DNA of 17,287 nucleotides from S012-113 sp039714715 (GCA_039714715.1 JBDLIU010000076.1:1-17287); one strand, 5' to 3'. Positions 6,770 through 13,850 are shown, counted from the stretch's first letter. Numbers and translations are program-made. The notes: generated by a model not told the origin, from the letters alone.

Positions 6770-7843
6770 ATGGAGAGTAAATTAATATATGGAATACAGC
6801 AAATTGGCGTAGGAGTAGATAATGCCCATAAGGCCTTCGAATGGTATGCTACTCGATTTGGTACTGATATTTCTGTGTTTGAAGATAATAACGTTGCAAC
6901 TCATATGGCTCCTTACATGGGAGGAGTTCCACACAAAAAGAGAGCAATCCTGGCGCTTAATATGCAAGGCGGTAGTGGATATGAATTTTGGCAATATCTT
7001 GACAGAGAACCTGTCAAACCTGAAACCGATATTAAAGTTGGTGATTTAGGTATTAACATAGGATTTATTAAATCAAGAAACCTGGAAAAAACATATAGCA
7101 GGTTAAAAGAACTTAACGAAAATATTCTGACAGAAATTGGGGCAGAACCTGACTCAATTAAAAGTTTTTACATTAAAGATCCTTATGGCAACTTATTGAA
7201 AATAAAAGAATCTAATTCATGGTATTCTTCAAATGGTGGTGATACTGGAGGGACTTATGGATGTTCAATTGGAGTTTCCAATATAGATAAATCATTAAAA
7301 TTATACAAAGGCATATTGGGGTATGACCAGGTGGTATATGATAGTACAGGATTTTTTAAAGATCTGCATGGTCTTCCTAATGGAGATAAAAAATTTAGAC
7401 GAATATTATTAACTCACAAGGACAATAGAACTGGAGGATTTAGCAAATTGTTTGGAGAGAGCCAGATTGAGCTAATTCAAAGCCTGGAAAATGAGCCTAA
7501 AAAGATATTCTCTGATAGATTTTGGGGTGATTTAGGCTTTATTCATTTGTGTTTTGATGTTAATAATTTTAAAGCATTACATCTTGAATGTCAAGAAAAA
7601 GGCTTTCCTTTTAAAGTGATGAGTGAAGAATCATTTGACATGGGAGATGCCAATGGGCATTGGGGCTATATTGAAGATCCGGATGGAACATTAATTGAGT
7701 TTGTTCAAACCAATAAAGTAACAGTCATTAAAAAACTTGGATTAAATATTGATTTAACAAAAAGAGATCCCAAAAAGCCATTACCTAATTGGATGATTAA
7801 ATCACTCAATTTTAATAGGGTTAAGAAATTCAATTATTATTAA
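6770..7843 (+). CDS. VOC (glyoxalase/bleomycin-resistance) superfamily protein, four modules
   Basis: Protein of 357 residues made of four beta-alpha-beta-beta-beta modules of the vicinal oxygen chelate superfamily. Module 1 starts at IQQIGVGVDNAHKAFEWY and ends with GYEFWQYLDR; module 2 runs from INIGFIKSRN to DPYGNLLKIKES; module 3 from CSIGVSNIDKSLKLY to SQIELIQSLEN; module 4 from FIHLCFDVNN to EDPDGTLIEFVQ. The His in module 4 strand 1 and the acidic residues in the closing strands are candidate metal ligands; module 1 has Gln where His is common. The superfamily includes lyases, epimerases and extradiol dioxygenases, so no reaction is assigned. The start is taken at ATG 6770 rather than an in-frame GTG 36 bases upstream, because homology-like sequence begins after the ATG. 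It is monocistronic and faces the lipoprotein gene tail to tail. Confidence 0.85.
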   Translation: MESKLIYGIQQIGVGVDNAHKAFEWYATRFGTDISVFEDNNVATHMAPYMGGVPHKKRAILALNMQGGSGYEFWQYLDREPVKPETDIKVGDLGINIGFIKSRNLEKTYSRLKELNENILTEIGAEPDSIKSFYIKDPYGNLLKIKESNSWYSSNGGDTGGTYGCSIGVSNIDKSLKLYKGILGYDQVVYDSTGFFKDLHGLPNGDKKFRRILLTHKDNRTGGFSKLFGESQIELIQSLENEPKKIFSDRFWGDLGFIHLCFDVNNFKALHLECQEKGFPFKVMSEESFDMGDANGHWGYIEDPDGTLIEFVQTNKVTVIKKLGLNIDLTKRDPKKPLPNWMIKSLNFNRVKKFNYY

Positions 7844-7863
7844 TTCAAATTAAGGATTAGTGT

Positions 7864-8316
7864 TTACTGCTCCTGCTGTTTCGAATAGTAAGTATACCAA
7901 CTACTGAAATGCCCACTAACAGTATCTGAAGGATAAGCTCTTGTTAATGCTTCCTCACGGGTTTCAAATTGTTGCTTAAACAGGGAGATTGAATCAGCAT
8001 TATAGTACTTTACAAAAACTGTGTAATAATCATCTCCAAGATTTCCAATCCACCTGTTGTCTTTAGTAATAAAAGTATCCTTATACATAGTATATTTAAT
8101 GGGCAGTGGTCCTTCCATTATATATTGTATACTATCATTCATAATATTATAAGTCACATATTGCAATGTATCTACACCAAGCTCAAAACTTCTCTTCCAT
8201 GTACCTTCATATGTTACTGAAGTTGATTCATTTGATACTTCCTCATGAGCTTTTTCTTTATTAGAACACGAGGAAAATAAAATAAGTATAACAGCAAAAA
8301 GGATAATATTTTTCAT
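7864..8316 (-). CDS. Small lipoprotein of unknown function
   Basis: I do not recognise a functional family in this 150-residue protein. Residues 1-16 form a lipoprotein signal peptide (MKNIILFAVILILFSS) with the lipobox FSSC, so Cys17 is the predicted lipidated residue. The mature part opens with SNKEKAHEE, a charged, acidic stretch of the kind found in surface-exposed Bacteroidota lipoproteins. The rest (YEGTWKRSFELG, then TYNIMNDSIQYIMEG and FITKDNRWIGNLGDDYYTVF) looks like a small beta-rich domain similar in character to lipocalin-like or DUF-type lipoproteins, but this is only an impression. Located alone between the VOC gene (convergent, 20 bp apart) and the S46 peptidase gene (divergent, 124 bp), it shows no operon context. 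Confidence 0.75.
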   Translation of the reverse strand: MKNIILFAVILILFSSCSNKEKAHEEVSNESTSVTYEGTWKRSFELGVDTLQYVTYNIMNDSIQYIMEGPLPIKYTMYKDTFITKDNRWIGNLGDDYYTVFVKYYNADSISLFKQQFETREEALTRAYPSDTVSGHFSSWYTYYSKQQEQ

Positions 8317-8440
8317 TTTGAATAGGTTAATTTTTGCAATTATAGCCTAACCACCTATAAATCATATTAATTCATGACGTAAATCAGGTATTTTTCTGAT
8401 TGATCATAATACTTTTAAGGTTTAAATAATAAAAAATTGC

Positions 8441-10471
8441 ATGATGAGAAGAATACTTTTATTAATTACGATTATTAGCCTGGCATTAGTTGGATATGCG
8501 CAAACTCCCGTTCTCGAAGATGTTGAACCGGGAAGATTTGACCAGGGAAAAATGTGGACCTTCGAAAATCCCCCGGTAGAGTATTTCAAAGAAGCTTATA
8601 ACTTCGAGGCTACTGAAGAATGGATGGATGATGCACGTAAATCATCATTAAGGTTTGCAAGTTGGTGTTCAGGCTCTTTTATTTCTGAAAATGGACTGAT
8701 CCTTACCAACCACCACTGTTCGCGAAATGTTGCCATTTCTGTAATGAAAGATGGTGAGAATTTTAATGAGAATAGTTTTTATGCAACAACACAGGAAGAA
8801 GAGCGTAGAGTTCAAGACCTATATGTTGACCAAATGGTAATGGTGGCAGATGTAACTGAGCAAGTTCAAAGTATGAACAATGTATCTCCTGATTCAGCAC
8901 TGAAAGTTATTGTCGCAGAACTAAAGTCTACTGAAAAATGGAAAGACCTTCGAACTGAAACCAGAACATTTTATAGTGGAGGAAAGTACTCAGTATATGG
9001 TTTCAAAAGGTACAATGATATTAGGTTGGTTCTATATCCAGAGATGGCACTTGGACATTTCGGGGGTGATCCTGATAATTTTACTTATCCTCGTTATAGT
9101 CTTGATTTCACTTTATGGAGAGCCTATGACGAAAATGGCGAACCTGTTAAACCAACCAACTATTTCGAGTTTAACGCTTCAGGTGCAGATGAAGGTGAAC
9201 TTGTTTTTGTTATTGGTAATCCGGGTAGCACTGGCAGATATCTAACATTAGCACAACTTAGCTATATGCGTGATATATCAATTCCGGCAATCCTTACATT
9301 ATATAGGAATAGAATAGAAGTCTTAAAAGATGAATTAAAACATGTAACGAATATTCAAAGAAAGGATAGTATTGGAAACCTGATCTTAGGTCTAAGTAAT
9401 ACCAACAAAGCTTATACAGGTATACTTAATGGATTAAACAATCCACTACTAATGACGAAGAAGGTAAAAAAAGAGAAACAAGCACGTGCCAATGTAATTA
9501 TTGAAGGTGAAGATCCCTGGAAAGAAATTGAAAAGAATTACCAGGAATCTAGCAAGTATTTCACTGAATCATTTGTTTTATCACAACAGGGAACTAGAGG
9601 CAAAGTCAATCAGCTAGTATTTCAACTTTACGATTATTATCAATTCATCAAAAAGGAGGATGAAGATGGAGCAAAAAAAGTTGAAGAAAAGATGATTAAA
9701 ACCCTTAGTTCATTTGATCCTCAATTAGAAAAAACTCTATATTCTTTACTCCTGGAAGAAATAATTGAACATTCTCAACAAGACTATATCAATGGATTAC
9801 TTGGAGGCAGAACTCCTTTGGAAAAGACCAATGAATTATTTGAGACTAGTCTTTTGTTTACTGACCAGGAAAAGTTCTTTAAACTGAAAGTAAAAAAACT
9901 GGAAAAAGAACCATTATTGACATTCTCAACTACTATGGTTCCTAAGTATAAAGAAGCAAATATTAAAAGAAAAGAGATTTCAGGGATTAATAAAAAATAT
10001 GAAGAGAAAATAATGAACCTCCAATATGGATTAACTGGTTTAAGTAGTCCTCCGGATGCAACCTTTTCTTTAAGAATTGCTGATGGTGTTGTAAAAGGCT
10101 ATGAATATAATGGTACAGAAGCACCTTCTTTCACTACATACTATGGCCTATACAACCGCCATTTCAGTAACAATCAAAAATATCCATGGCATTTGCCAGA
10201 GAAGTGGAATAATCCTCCAGTTGAATTATTACAGGCTCCTTTAAACTTTGTGTGCACGGCTGATGTTATAGGAGGTAATTCGGGAAGCCCTGTAATTAAT
10301 GCAAAACAAGAGGTAGTTGGATTGGTGTTCGATGGAAATATTGAAAGTTTACCTGGTTATTTTATTTATGATGTTACCTATAATCGAACTGTTTCCGTTC
10401 ATGCAGGTGGCATTGCCGCTGCTTTAAAGTATATTTATAAAGCAGATCGCATTGTAAAAGAGCTGGAATAA
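8441..10471 (+). CDS. S46 family dipeptidyl-peptidase (DPP7/DPP11 type), exported
   Basis: Exported serine exopeptidase removing N-terminal dipeptides; in Bacteroidota these act in the periplasm to supply dipeptides for uptake. The 676-residue precursor has a Sec signal peptide (MMRRILLLITIISLALVGYA, cleavage likely near residue 20). The trypsin-like triad is visible: His92 in TNHHCSR, Asp222 in YPRYSLDFTLW and Ser614 in GGNSGSPVINA. The long helical region typical of S46 lies in between (about residues 270-530). Near the C-terminus, NRTVSVHAGG places glycine (656) roughly where DPP11 enzymes carry the S1 arginine that selects Asp/Glu, so a DPP7-like preference for hydrophobic residues is inferred, with modest certainty. 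Two consecutive ATGs occur; the first is used here. A strong terminator follows. Confidence 0.93.
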   Translation: MMRRILLLITIISLALVGYAQTPVLEDVEPGRFDQGKMWTFENPPVEYFKEAYNFEATEEWMDDARKSSLRFASWCSGSFISENGLILTNHHCSRNVAISVMKDGENFNENSFYATTQEEERRVQDLYVDQMVMVADVTEQVQSMNNVSPDSALKVIVAELKSTEKWKDLRTETRTFYSGGKYSVYGFKRYNDIRLVLYPEMALGHFGGDPDNFTYPRYSLDFTLWRAYDENGEPVKPTNYFEFNASGADEGELVFVIGNPGSTGRYLTLAQLSYMRDISIPAILTLYRNRIEVLKDELKHVTNIQRKDSIGNLILGLSNTNKAYTGILNGLNNPLLMTKKVKKEKQARANVIIEGEDPWKEIEKNYQESSKYFTESFVLSQQGTRGKVNQLVFQLYDYYQFIKKEDEDGAKKVEEKMIKTLSSFDPQLEKTLYSLLLEEIIEHSQQDYINGLLGGRTPLEKTNELFETSLLFTDQEKFFKLKVKKLEKEPLLTFSTTMVPKYKEANIKRKEISGINKKYEEKIMNLQYGLTGLSSPPDATFSLRIADGVVKGYEYNGTEAPSFTTYYGLYNRHFSNNQKYPWHLPEKWNNPPVELLQAPLNFVCTADVIGGNSGSPVINAKQEVVGLVFDGNIESLPGYFIYDVTYNRTVSVHAGGIAAALKYIYKADRIVKELE

Positions 10472-10505
10472 AATAACAAACTGCTGGGCTTTGCCCACAT
10501 ATACT

Positions 10506-10540
10506 AAAGGGTGGATAATTTAAATTGTTCACCCTTTTTT
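10506..10540 (+). terminator. Intrinsic terminator of the S46 peptidase gene
   Basis: AAAGGGTG (10506-10513) pairs perfectly with CACCCTTT (10530-10537), and the A/T-rich inner bases can extend the stem to a four-base loop. It ends in a run of six T (10535-10540). It lies 35 bp after the peptidase stop. Confidence 0.88.
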
Positions 10541-10574
10541 ATACCAATCCTTTTTTTATAACATAGATATTATT

Positions 10575-10604
10575 CCCCTCCCAGGAGGGGAAATAAAGGG
10601 GTAG
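10575..10604. repeat. CCCCTCC/GGAGGGG intergenic repeat
   Basis: CCCCTCC (10575-10581) and GGAGGGG (10584-10590) form an inverted repeat, followed by AAATAAAGGGGTAGG. From memory, this hairpin plus a following AGGGGTRGG tract is a common dispersed intergenic sequence in Bacteroidota. It is G/C-rich against an AT-rich background and lies just upstream of the pdhB promoter candidate. Confidence 0.55.
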
Positions 10605-10610
10605 GTACTA

Positions 10611-10641
10611 TTCGCATTTTAATACCAAATCCATATTTTTG
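10611..10641 (+). promoter_or_regulatory. Candidate pdhB promoter
   Basis: TATTTTTG (10634-10641) matches the Bacteroidota -7 consensus TAnnTTTG exactly. TTCG (10611-10614), one mismatch from the TTTG -33 box, lies 19 bases upstream. Transcription would start a few bases downstream, giving a short leader before the ATG at 10663. Confidence 0.6.
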
Positions 10642-10662
10642 CACCTTATTAAAACCGCTACT

Positions 10663-11640
10663 ATGAAAACTGTTCAATTTAGAGAAGCTTTAGGCGAAGC
10701 CATGAGCGAAGAAATGAGACGCGATGAGTCTGTATTTCTTATGGGAGAAGAAGTGGCCGAATACAATGGCGCCTACAAAGTAAGTCAGGGCATGCTCGAT
10801 GAATTTGGCACAAAAAGAGTAATCGATACACCCATTACAGAATTAGGCTTTGCCGGACTAGGCATTGGTGCCGCCATGAATGGCCTGAGACCCATTATTG
10901 AATTTATGACTTTTAACTTCTCACTGGTAGCTATCGACCAGGTGATTAACTCTGCTGCAAAAATGCTCTATATGAGTGGCGGACAGTTTCCTGTTCCAAT
11001 AGTTTTCAGGGGAGCAACCGGTAATGCCGGGATGCTGGCGGCTCAGCACTCACAAAACTTTGAGAACTGGTATGCCAATACCCCCGGACTTAAAGTTGTA
11101 GTACCATCCACCCCGTATGACGCCAAAGGATTATTAAAATCATCAATCAGGGATGATGATCCGGTTATTTTTATGGAATCGGAACTGATGTATGGAATGA
11201 AAGGAGAAATACCTGATAGTGAATACCTGATCCCGATTGGTAAAGCTGATGTAAAAAGAGAAGGCTCGGATGTTACACTTGTTACTTTCGGTAAAATCTA
11301 TCATGAAGTAGTAAAGGCTGCCGATGAACTGGCTAAAGATGGTGTAAATGCAGAAATCATTGATCTTAGATCAGTAAGACCTATTGATTATGATACTATT
11401 ATTGAGTCTGTGAAGAAAACTAACCGTTTAGTTGTGGTAGAAGAAGCCTGGCCTTTATCTTCAATTGCTTCTGAAATAACTTACCATGTACAGAAATATG
11501 CTTTCGACTACCTCGATGCTCCTGTACAAAAAATTAACAACCAGGATGTACCTTTAGCTTATGCACCAACACTTATTGAAGCATCATTGCCTAATGCTAA
11601 GCGTACCATCGAAGCTGTGAAACAGGTGATGTATAGTTAA
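10663..11640 (+). CDS. pdhB: Pyruvate dehydrogenase E1 component, beta subunit
   Basis: Thiamine-diphosphate-dependent E1 beta subunit; with the alpha subunit it decarboxylates pyruvate and passes the acetyl group to the E2 lipoyl domain. The 325-residue length matches the family. Key regions are FLMGEEVAEYNGAYKVSQGM (residues 25-44), DTPITELGFAGLGIGAA with the cofactor-activating Glu60, EFMTFNFSLVAIDQ, the AAQHSQNFENWYANTPGLKV segment, and the C-terminal transketolase-like domain beginning near SEYLIPIGKADV. Pyruvate rather than branched-chain substrate is favoured by the GEEVAEYNGAYKVSQGM and HSQNFENW motifs. The gene stands alone; pdhA and the E2 and E3 genes are not in view. ATG 10663 is chosen over an in-frame TTG 24 bases upstream, which overlaps the promoter -7 box. 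Confidence 0.95.
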   Translation: MKTVQFREALGEAMSEEMRRDESVFLMGEEVAEYNGAYKVSQGMLDEFGTKRVIDTPITELGFAGLGIGAAMNGLRPIIEFMTFNFSLVAIDQVINSAAKMLYMSGGQFPVPIVFRGATGNAGMLAAQHSQNFENWYANTPGLKVVVPSTPYDAKGLLKSSIRDDDPVIFMESELMYGMKGEIPDSEYLIPIGKADVKREGSDVTLVTFGKIYHEVVKAADELAKDGVNAEIIDLRSVRPIDYDTIIESVKKTNRLVVVEEAWPLSSIASEITYHVQKYAFDYLDAPVQKINNQDVPLAYAPTLIEASLPNAKRTIEAVKQVMYS

Positions 11641-11682
11641 TAGATTGATAGTAGTTGTCAAGAGCCAGATATCAGAATTACT

Positions 11683-12294
11683 CTATCTGTAACTTTTCCA
11701 GTTATCCTGTTTAAGCAATTCATAATGTTGCCTGATTAATGATTTCATGGCATCATTGTCAGATGACTCTACAATCTCCAGAGCTTTATTATTAGCTGCT
11801 TTGGCTTCATCTTTTTTCCCATTGATATATAAAAACCAACTGTACTTATCCCATGATCGATAATCTTGATCAACATGAAGGCTTAATGTGAAGTTTAATA
11901 AATAGTAGCGGTTGTCCTGAGGAGTTAATGCCAAAACAGTTGATGATACAAAAAGAAAACCGGCAAAAACCAAATGTAACAAGTACACCTTTTTACTCTT
12001 AATAATAAATATTACAGCAATTCCTGTTAGCAATATTGCGGTTATTAAAAAATAGGTTTGAGGTAGGAATTTCACAACTGCAATCAGGTATAACCCCCAA
12101 CCGAATGTCGCAAAACTATAGACAGCTTTTCCTCTCTCTTTTATGAGCAGGTAAACTATACCAGTTAATAAGATTCCTATTATCCCCGTTGCCATAATAA
12201 TGGTATGATAGGGTGTTTTCAGAAACCTGAAAACAAACCCCACCATATGTACCAGGAAGAATAGCAGGAATGCACTATTGAGGATCCGTAGCAT
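11683..12294 (-). CDS. Multi-pass membrane protein with C-terminal soluble helical tail, unknown function
   Basis: Unrecognised 203-residue protein. About five hydrophobic segments are visible: roughly residues 6-24, 31-51, 58-76, 79-97 and 102-122, starting with NSAFLLFFLVHMVGFVF. The rest, from about 130, is soluble and contains a helical stretch around SWFLYINGKKDEAKAANNKA (153-172) that resembles a single TPR-like helix pair, where the Gly-Lys-Lys turn precedes an EAxxxxxKAL-like helix. It overlaps the upstream membrane-protein gene by 20 bp, and is the last gene of the padR operon. By context it is probably an envelope protein controlled by the PadR regulator. It could be an accessory subunit of the preceding protein. 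No enzymatic motif is seen. Confidence 0.75.
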   Translation of the reverse strand: MLRILNSAFLLFFLVHMVGFVFRFLKTPYHTIIMATGIIGILLTGIVYLLIKERGKAVYSFATFGWGLYLIAVVKFLPQTYFLITAILLTGIAVIFIIKSKKVYLLHLVFAGFLFVSSTVLALTPQDNRYYLLNFTLSLHVDQDYRSWDKYSWFLYINGKKDEAKAANNKALEIVESSDNDAMKSLIRQHYELLKQDNWKSYR

Positions 12295-12874
12295 GAGATA
12301 TTTTTGTGTTATTCAGGATGAAGTAGATTAAGAGCAGGATCCCTCCACCTTCAACCAGGAATACTGCAATTGGCCAACGAAGCAATACGAAGCCCAAGCC
12401 AACAATTAATGAAGCTGCACCCAAATAACCTATAACTTGAGTAATTCGATAGTAATTTGATTTTTCATAACTAAACCGATCAATGAATAGCATTAGGAAG
12501 AATCCAAAAGCCATAAACAGAATTCCAACTCCCCAGGTTATTCCTGCTCCCTGGAGATGGAACATCTTCATAGTAAAACCTAAAAGCACCAATACCAATG
12601 CTATGAATCCGATAATCTTAGTCCTTTTTTTCATGATAAATTTATTTTGAGTTAATTTTTTAGTTTCAATTTCAATTGCTTTAAGCTGAACCTCCCCCAT
12701 TTCTCTAAATACCTCATCTTCAGCCTGGTTCAGTTTCATTCCCAGTTCAACACGCTCTTCAACCATACAACAGATGTGATCAACCAGGTCGATAGACAGG
12801 GAGTTATTTTCTACTCTGGCCAGAGTAATCCTGTCAGTTATTTTCTCTATTTCCTGTTGCTCTAATACGTACAT
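12275..12874 (-). CDS. PadR-associated membrane protein with N-terminal DHICC-type helical domain
   Basis: 199-residue protein, family not named with certainty. Residues 1-80 form a cytosolic helical domain with LVDHICCMVEERVELG (30-45) followed by EDEVFREMG. This resembles the short N-terminal domains that precede membrane regions in many PadR-linked proteins of Bacteroidota and the permease-prefix type of Firmicutes. Four hydrophobic segments follow, at roughly 87-105, 111-131, 143-164 and 168-186. The two adjacent cysteines (35-36) are notable and could be redox or metal active, but this is speculation. The gene overlaps the end of padR by 13 bp and the next membrane gene by 20 bp, so all three are translationally coupled. 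By analogy with other PadR-linked membrane proteins it is likely repressed by PadR and involved in envelope or membrane stress response. Confidence 0.75.
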   Translation of the reverse strand: MYVLEQQEIEKITDRITLARVENNSLSIDLVDHICCMVEERVELGMKLNQAEDEVFREMGEVQLKAIEIETKKLTQNKFIMKKRTKIIGFIALVLVLLGFTMKMFHLQGAGITWGVGILFMAFGFFLMLFIDRFSYEKSNYYRITQVIGYLGAASLIVGLGFVLLRWPIAVFLVEGGGILLLIYFILNNTKISHATDPQ

Positions 12875-13209
12875 AACACCGCAGGTTGTGGCTCCATCAG
12901 TGATTTCATTGTTTTTATAAAATCAAGGAGTTCGTTTTTCTTCTCCTTTGCACTCGTCTCACCACTAGGTGTAAGCTCGTAATATTTCCGTGTCCTGTTA
13001 CCTACTGTCTCCAGACTGGTAATTACCAGGTTATCTTTTTCCAGTTTATGCAAAATCGGATAAAGCGCCCCTTCTGTTAATACTATCTTCTCTTCTGTAC
13101 GCTCTTTAACCAATTTACTTAATTCATAACCATACATTTTATCCTTCTCCCCTAACAACTGAAGGATTATGGTCTTTAACATTCCTCTTACTAATTCATT
13201 TGAATACAT
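12862..13209 (-). CDS. PadR family transcriptional regulator
   Basis: Small winged-helix DNA-binding repressor of 115 residues. The PadR N-terminal pattern is clear: ELVRGMLKTIILQLLGE (5-21), then YGYELSKLVKE (26-36), the recognition region TEGALYPILHKLEKDNLV (45-62) and the wing RKYYELTPSG (74-83), followed by a short dimerisation helix, as in the compact PadR subgroup. The frame is open 33 codons further upstream, but ATG at 13209 begins the conserved domain and the upstream part is occupied by a palindrome and promoter-like sequence, so that start is preferred. It overlaps the following membrane-protein gene by 13 bp. The 40-bp palindrome at its start strongly suggests autoregulation of the whole operon. 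The effector is unknown. Confidence 0.92.
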   Translation of the reverse strand: MYSNELVRGMLKTIILQLLGEKDKMYGYELSKLVKERTEEKIVLTEGALYPILHKLEKDNLVITSLETVGNRTRKYYELTPSGETSAKEKKNELLDFIKTMKSLMEPQPAVLCTY

Positions 13210-13247
13210 ATACCTAAGTTTCTTATGTATAAGCAAATTAGGTATAT
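13208..13247 (-). promoter_or_regulatory. 40-bp palindrome, probable PadR operator
   Basis: Outer arms ATATACCTAA (13208-13217) and TTAGGTATAT (13238-13247) are perfect complements. Inner arms CTTAT (13222-13226) and ATAAG (13229-13233) share exactly the same centre of symmetry (13227.5). Counting the two T-A pairs between them, 17 of 20 base pairs are symmetric. The outer arms are centred 30 bp apart, about three helical turns. The element covers the padR start codon and a TAATTTG box (minus strand, within 13234-13240) that has TTTG (minus strand, 13262-13265) near the -33 position. Position, symmetry and overlap with the promoter all fit a PadR autoregulatory site. No binding is shown. Confidence 0.7.
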
Positions 13248-13309
13248 AATTCTCACTATTGCAAATTTTACTGACGAAAAATTTAATAATGTTGCATTTA
13301 TACTGCATG

Positions 13310-13365
13310 CTGGTCGTTAGCGCCCACCAGAATGACTCATGTCAGAATAGTCTCGCTACAACCAG
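13310..13365. repeat. REP-like palindrome, copy 2, with an expanded loop
   Basis: CTGGTCGTTAGCG (13310-13322) is identical to the left arm of the element at 4551-4563. TCTCGCTAC (13351-13359) and CCAG (13362-13365) match the right part of that element. Between them lies a 28-base segment (13323-13350) absent from the first copy, so the second copy is the same palindrome with a longer loop. It lies between the padR promoter region and the GNAT pseudogene. Confidence 0.7.
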
Positions 13366-13406
13366 TTTATAATGAGACTATTAAAGCTTACAGAACTCTA
13401 TGAAAA

Positions 13407-13799
13407 ATGGGGTTTCCTGACAACTTAATTATTAAAGGTGATAAAATAAAGCTGGCTCCCATCACCATTGAGTATGCAGAAGATATTTTTAAGGAACTAA
13501 CTGAGGAAATTGTAAAATACATAGACCTTGACAAACCACCTTCAGCAATTGAAGAAACAAGAGAGTTTATTGATTGGGCTATCGATCAGAGAAAAGCAGG
13601 AACTGACTTAGTGCTGGTAATTCTCAAATATGATGAATTGATTGGGCTCGAAACAACTTAATATTCAAGAGTATCTCCTACACAACACATGTAGAAAATA
13701 TTGCCAGTATTGGAATAATCGAATCACTGGGAGGTGTTTTCAATGGTGATAAATGCAGATAGACCAAATCATTATGATTACTTGATATTACCGAATTGA
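13407..13799 (+). pseudogene. GNAT family acetyltransferase pseudogene (internal deletion plus frameshift)
   Basis: Residues 1-84 read in one frame as a normal GNAT N-terminus of the RimJ/RimL-like type: DNLIIKGDKIKLAPITIEYA, then EEIVKYIDLDKPPSAIEETR and TDLVLVILKYDELIG, before an early stop at 13659-13661. Downstream, another frame (from about 13637) encodes the typical GNAT C-terminal helix and strand, IDWARNNLIFKS then HVENIASIGIIESLGG. A second shift back to the first frame gives a plausible C-terminus, ADRPNHYDYLILPN, ending at TGA 13797-13799. The middle of the domain, including the acetyl-CoA binding loop (about 40-50 residues), is missing. The product cannot be an active enzyme. Substrate of the ancestor is unknown. 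Intact relatives elsewhere in the genome are likely but not visible here. Confidence 0.85.
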
Positions 13800-13811
13800 A
13801 ATCACCCTCTC

Positions 13812-13850
13812 CATCAGCGTCTCAGCATGGACGCTGATGATATTTTTATT
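13812..13850 (+). terminator. Strong hairpin downstream of ffh, possible plus-strand terminator
   Basis: CATCAGCGTC (13812-13821) and GACGCTGATG (13830-13839) are perfect 10-base complements around an 8-base loop. On the plus strand it is followed by ATATTTTTATT, making a terminator-like structure for the pseudogene. For ffh (minus strand) the hairpin lies 9 bases after the stop but is followed by GAGAGGG rather than a T-run. It could still protect the 3' end of the ffh mRNA. Confidence 0.6.

Noticed and set aside
10639..10662. In-frame TTG start for pdhB
   Set aside because: It overlaps the TATTTTTG promoter element; the family N-terminus MKTVQFREAL begins at ATG 10663.
11660..11690. CAGATA/TATCTG hairpin between pdhB and the membrane gene as a terminator
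   Set aside because: The stem is only six A/T-rich pairs with no T-run, and it overlaps the stop codon of the minus-strand gene.
13210..13308. Upstream in-frame ATG giving PadR a 33-residue N-terminal extension
   Set aside because: The extension has no PadR-like sequence, and the region holds the palindrome and promoter-like boxes. The start at 13209 begins the conserved domain.
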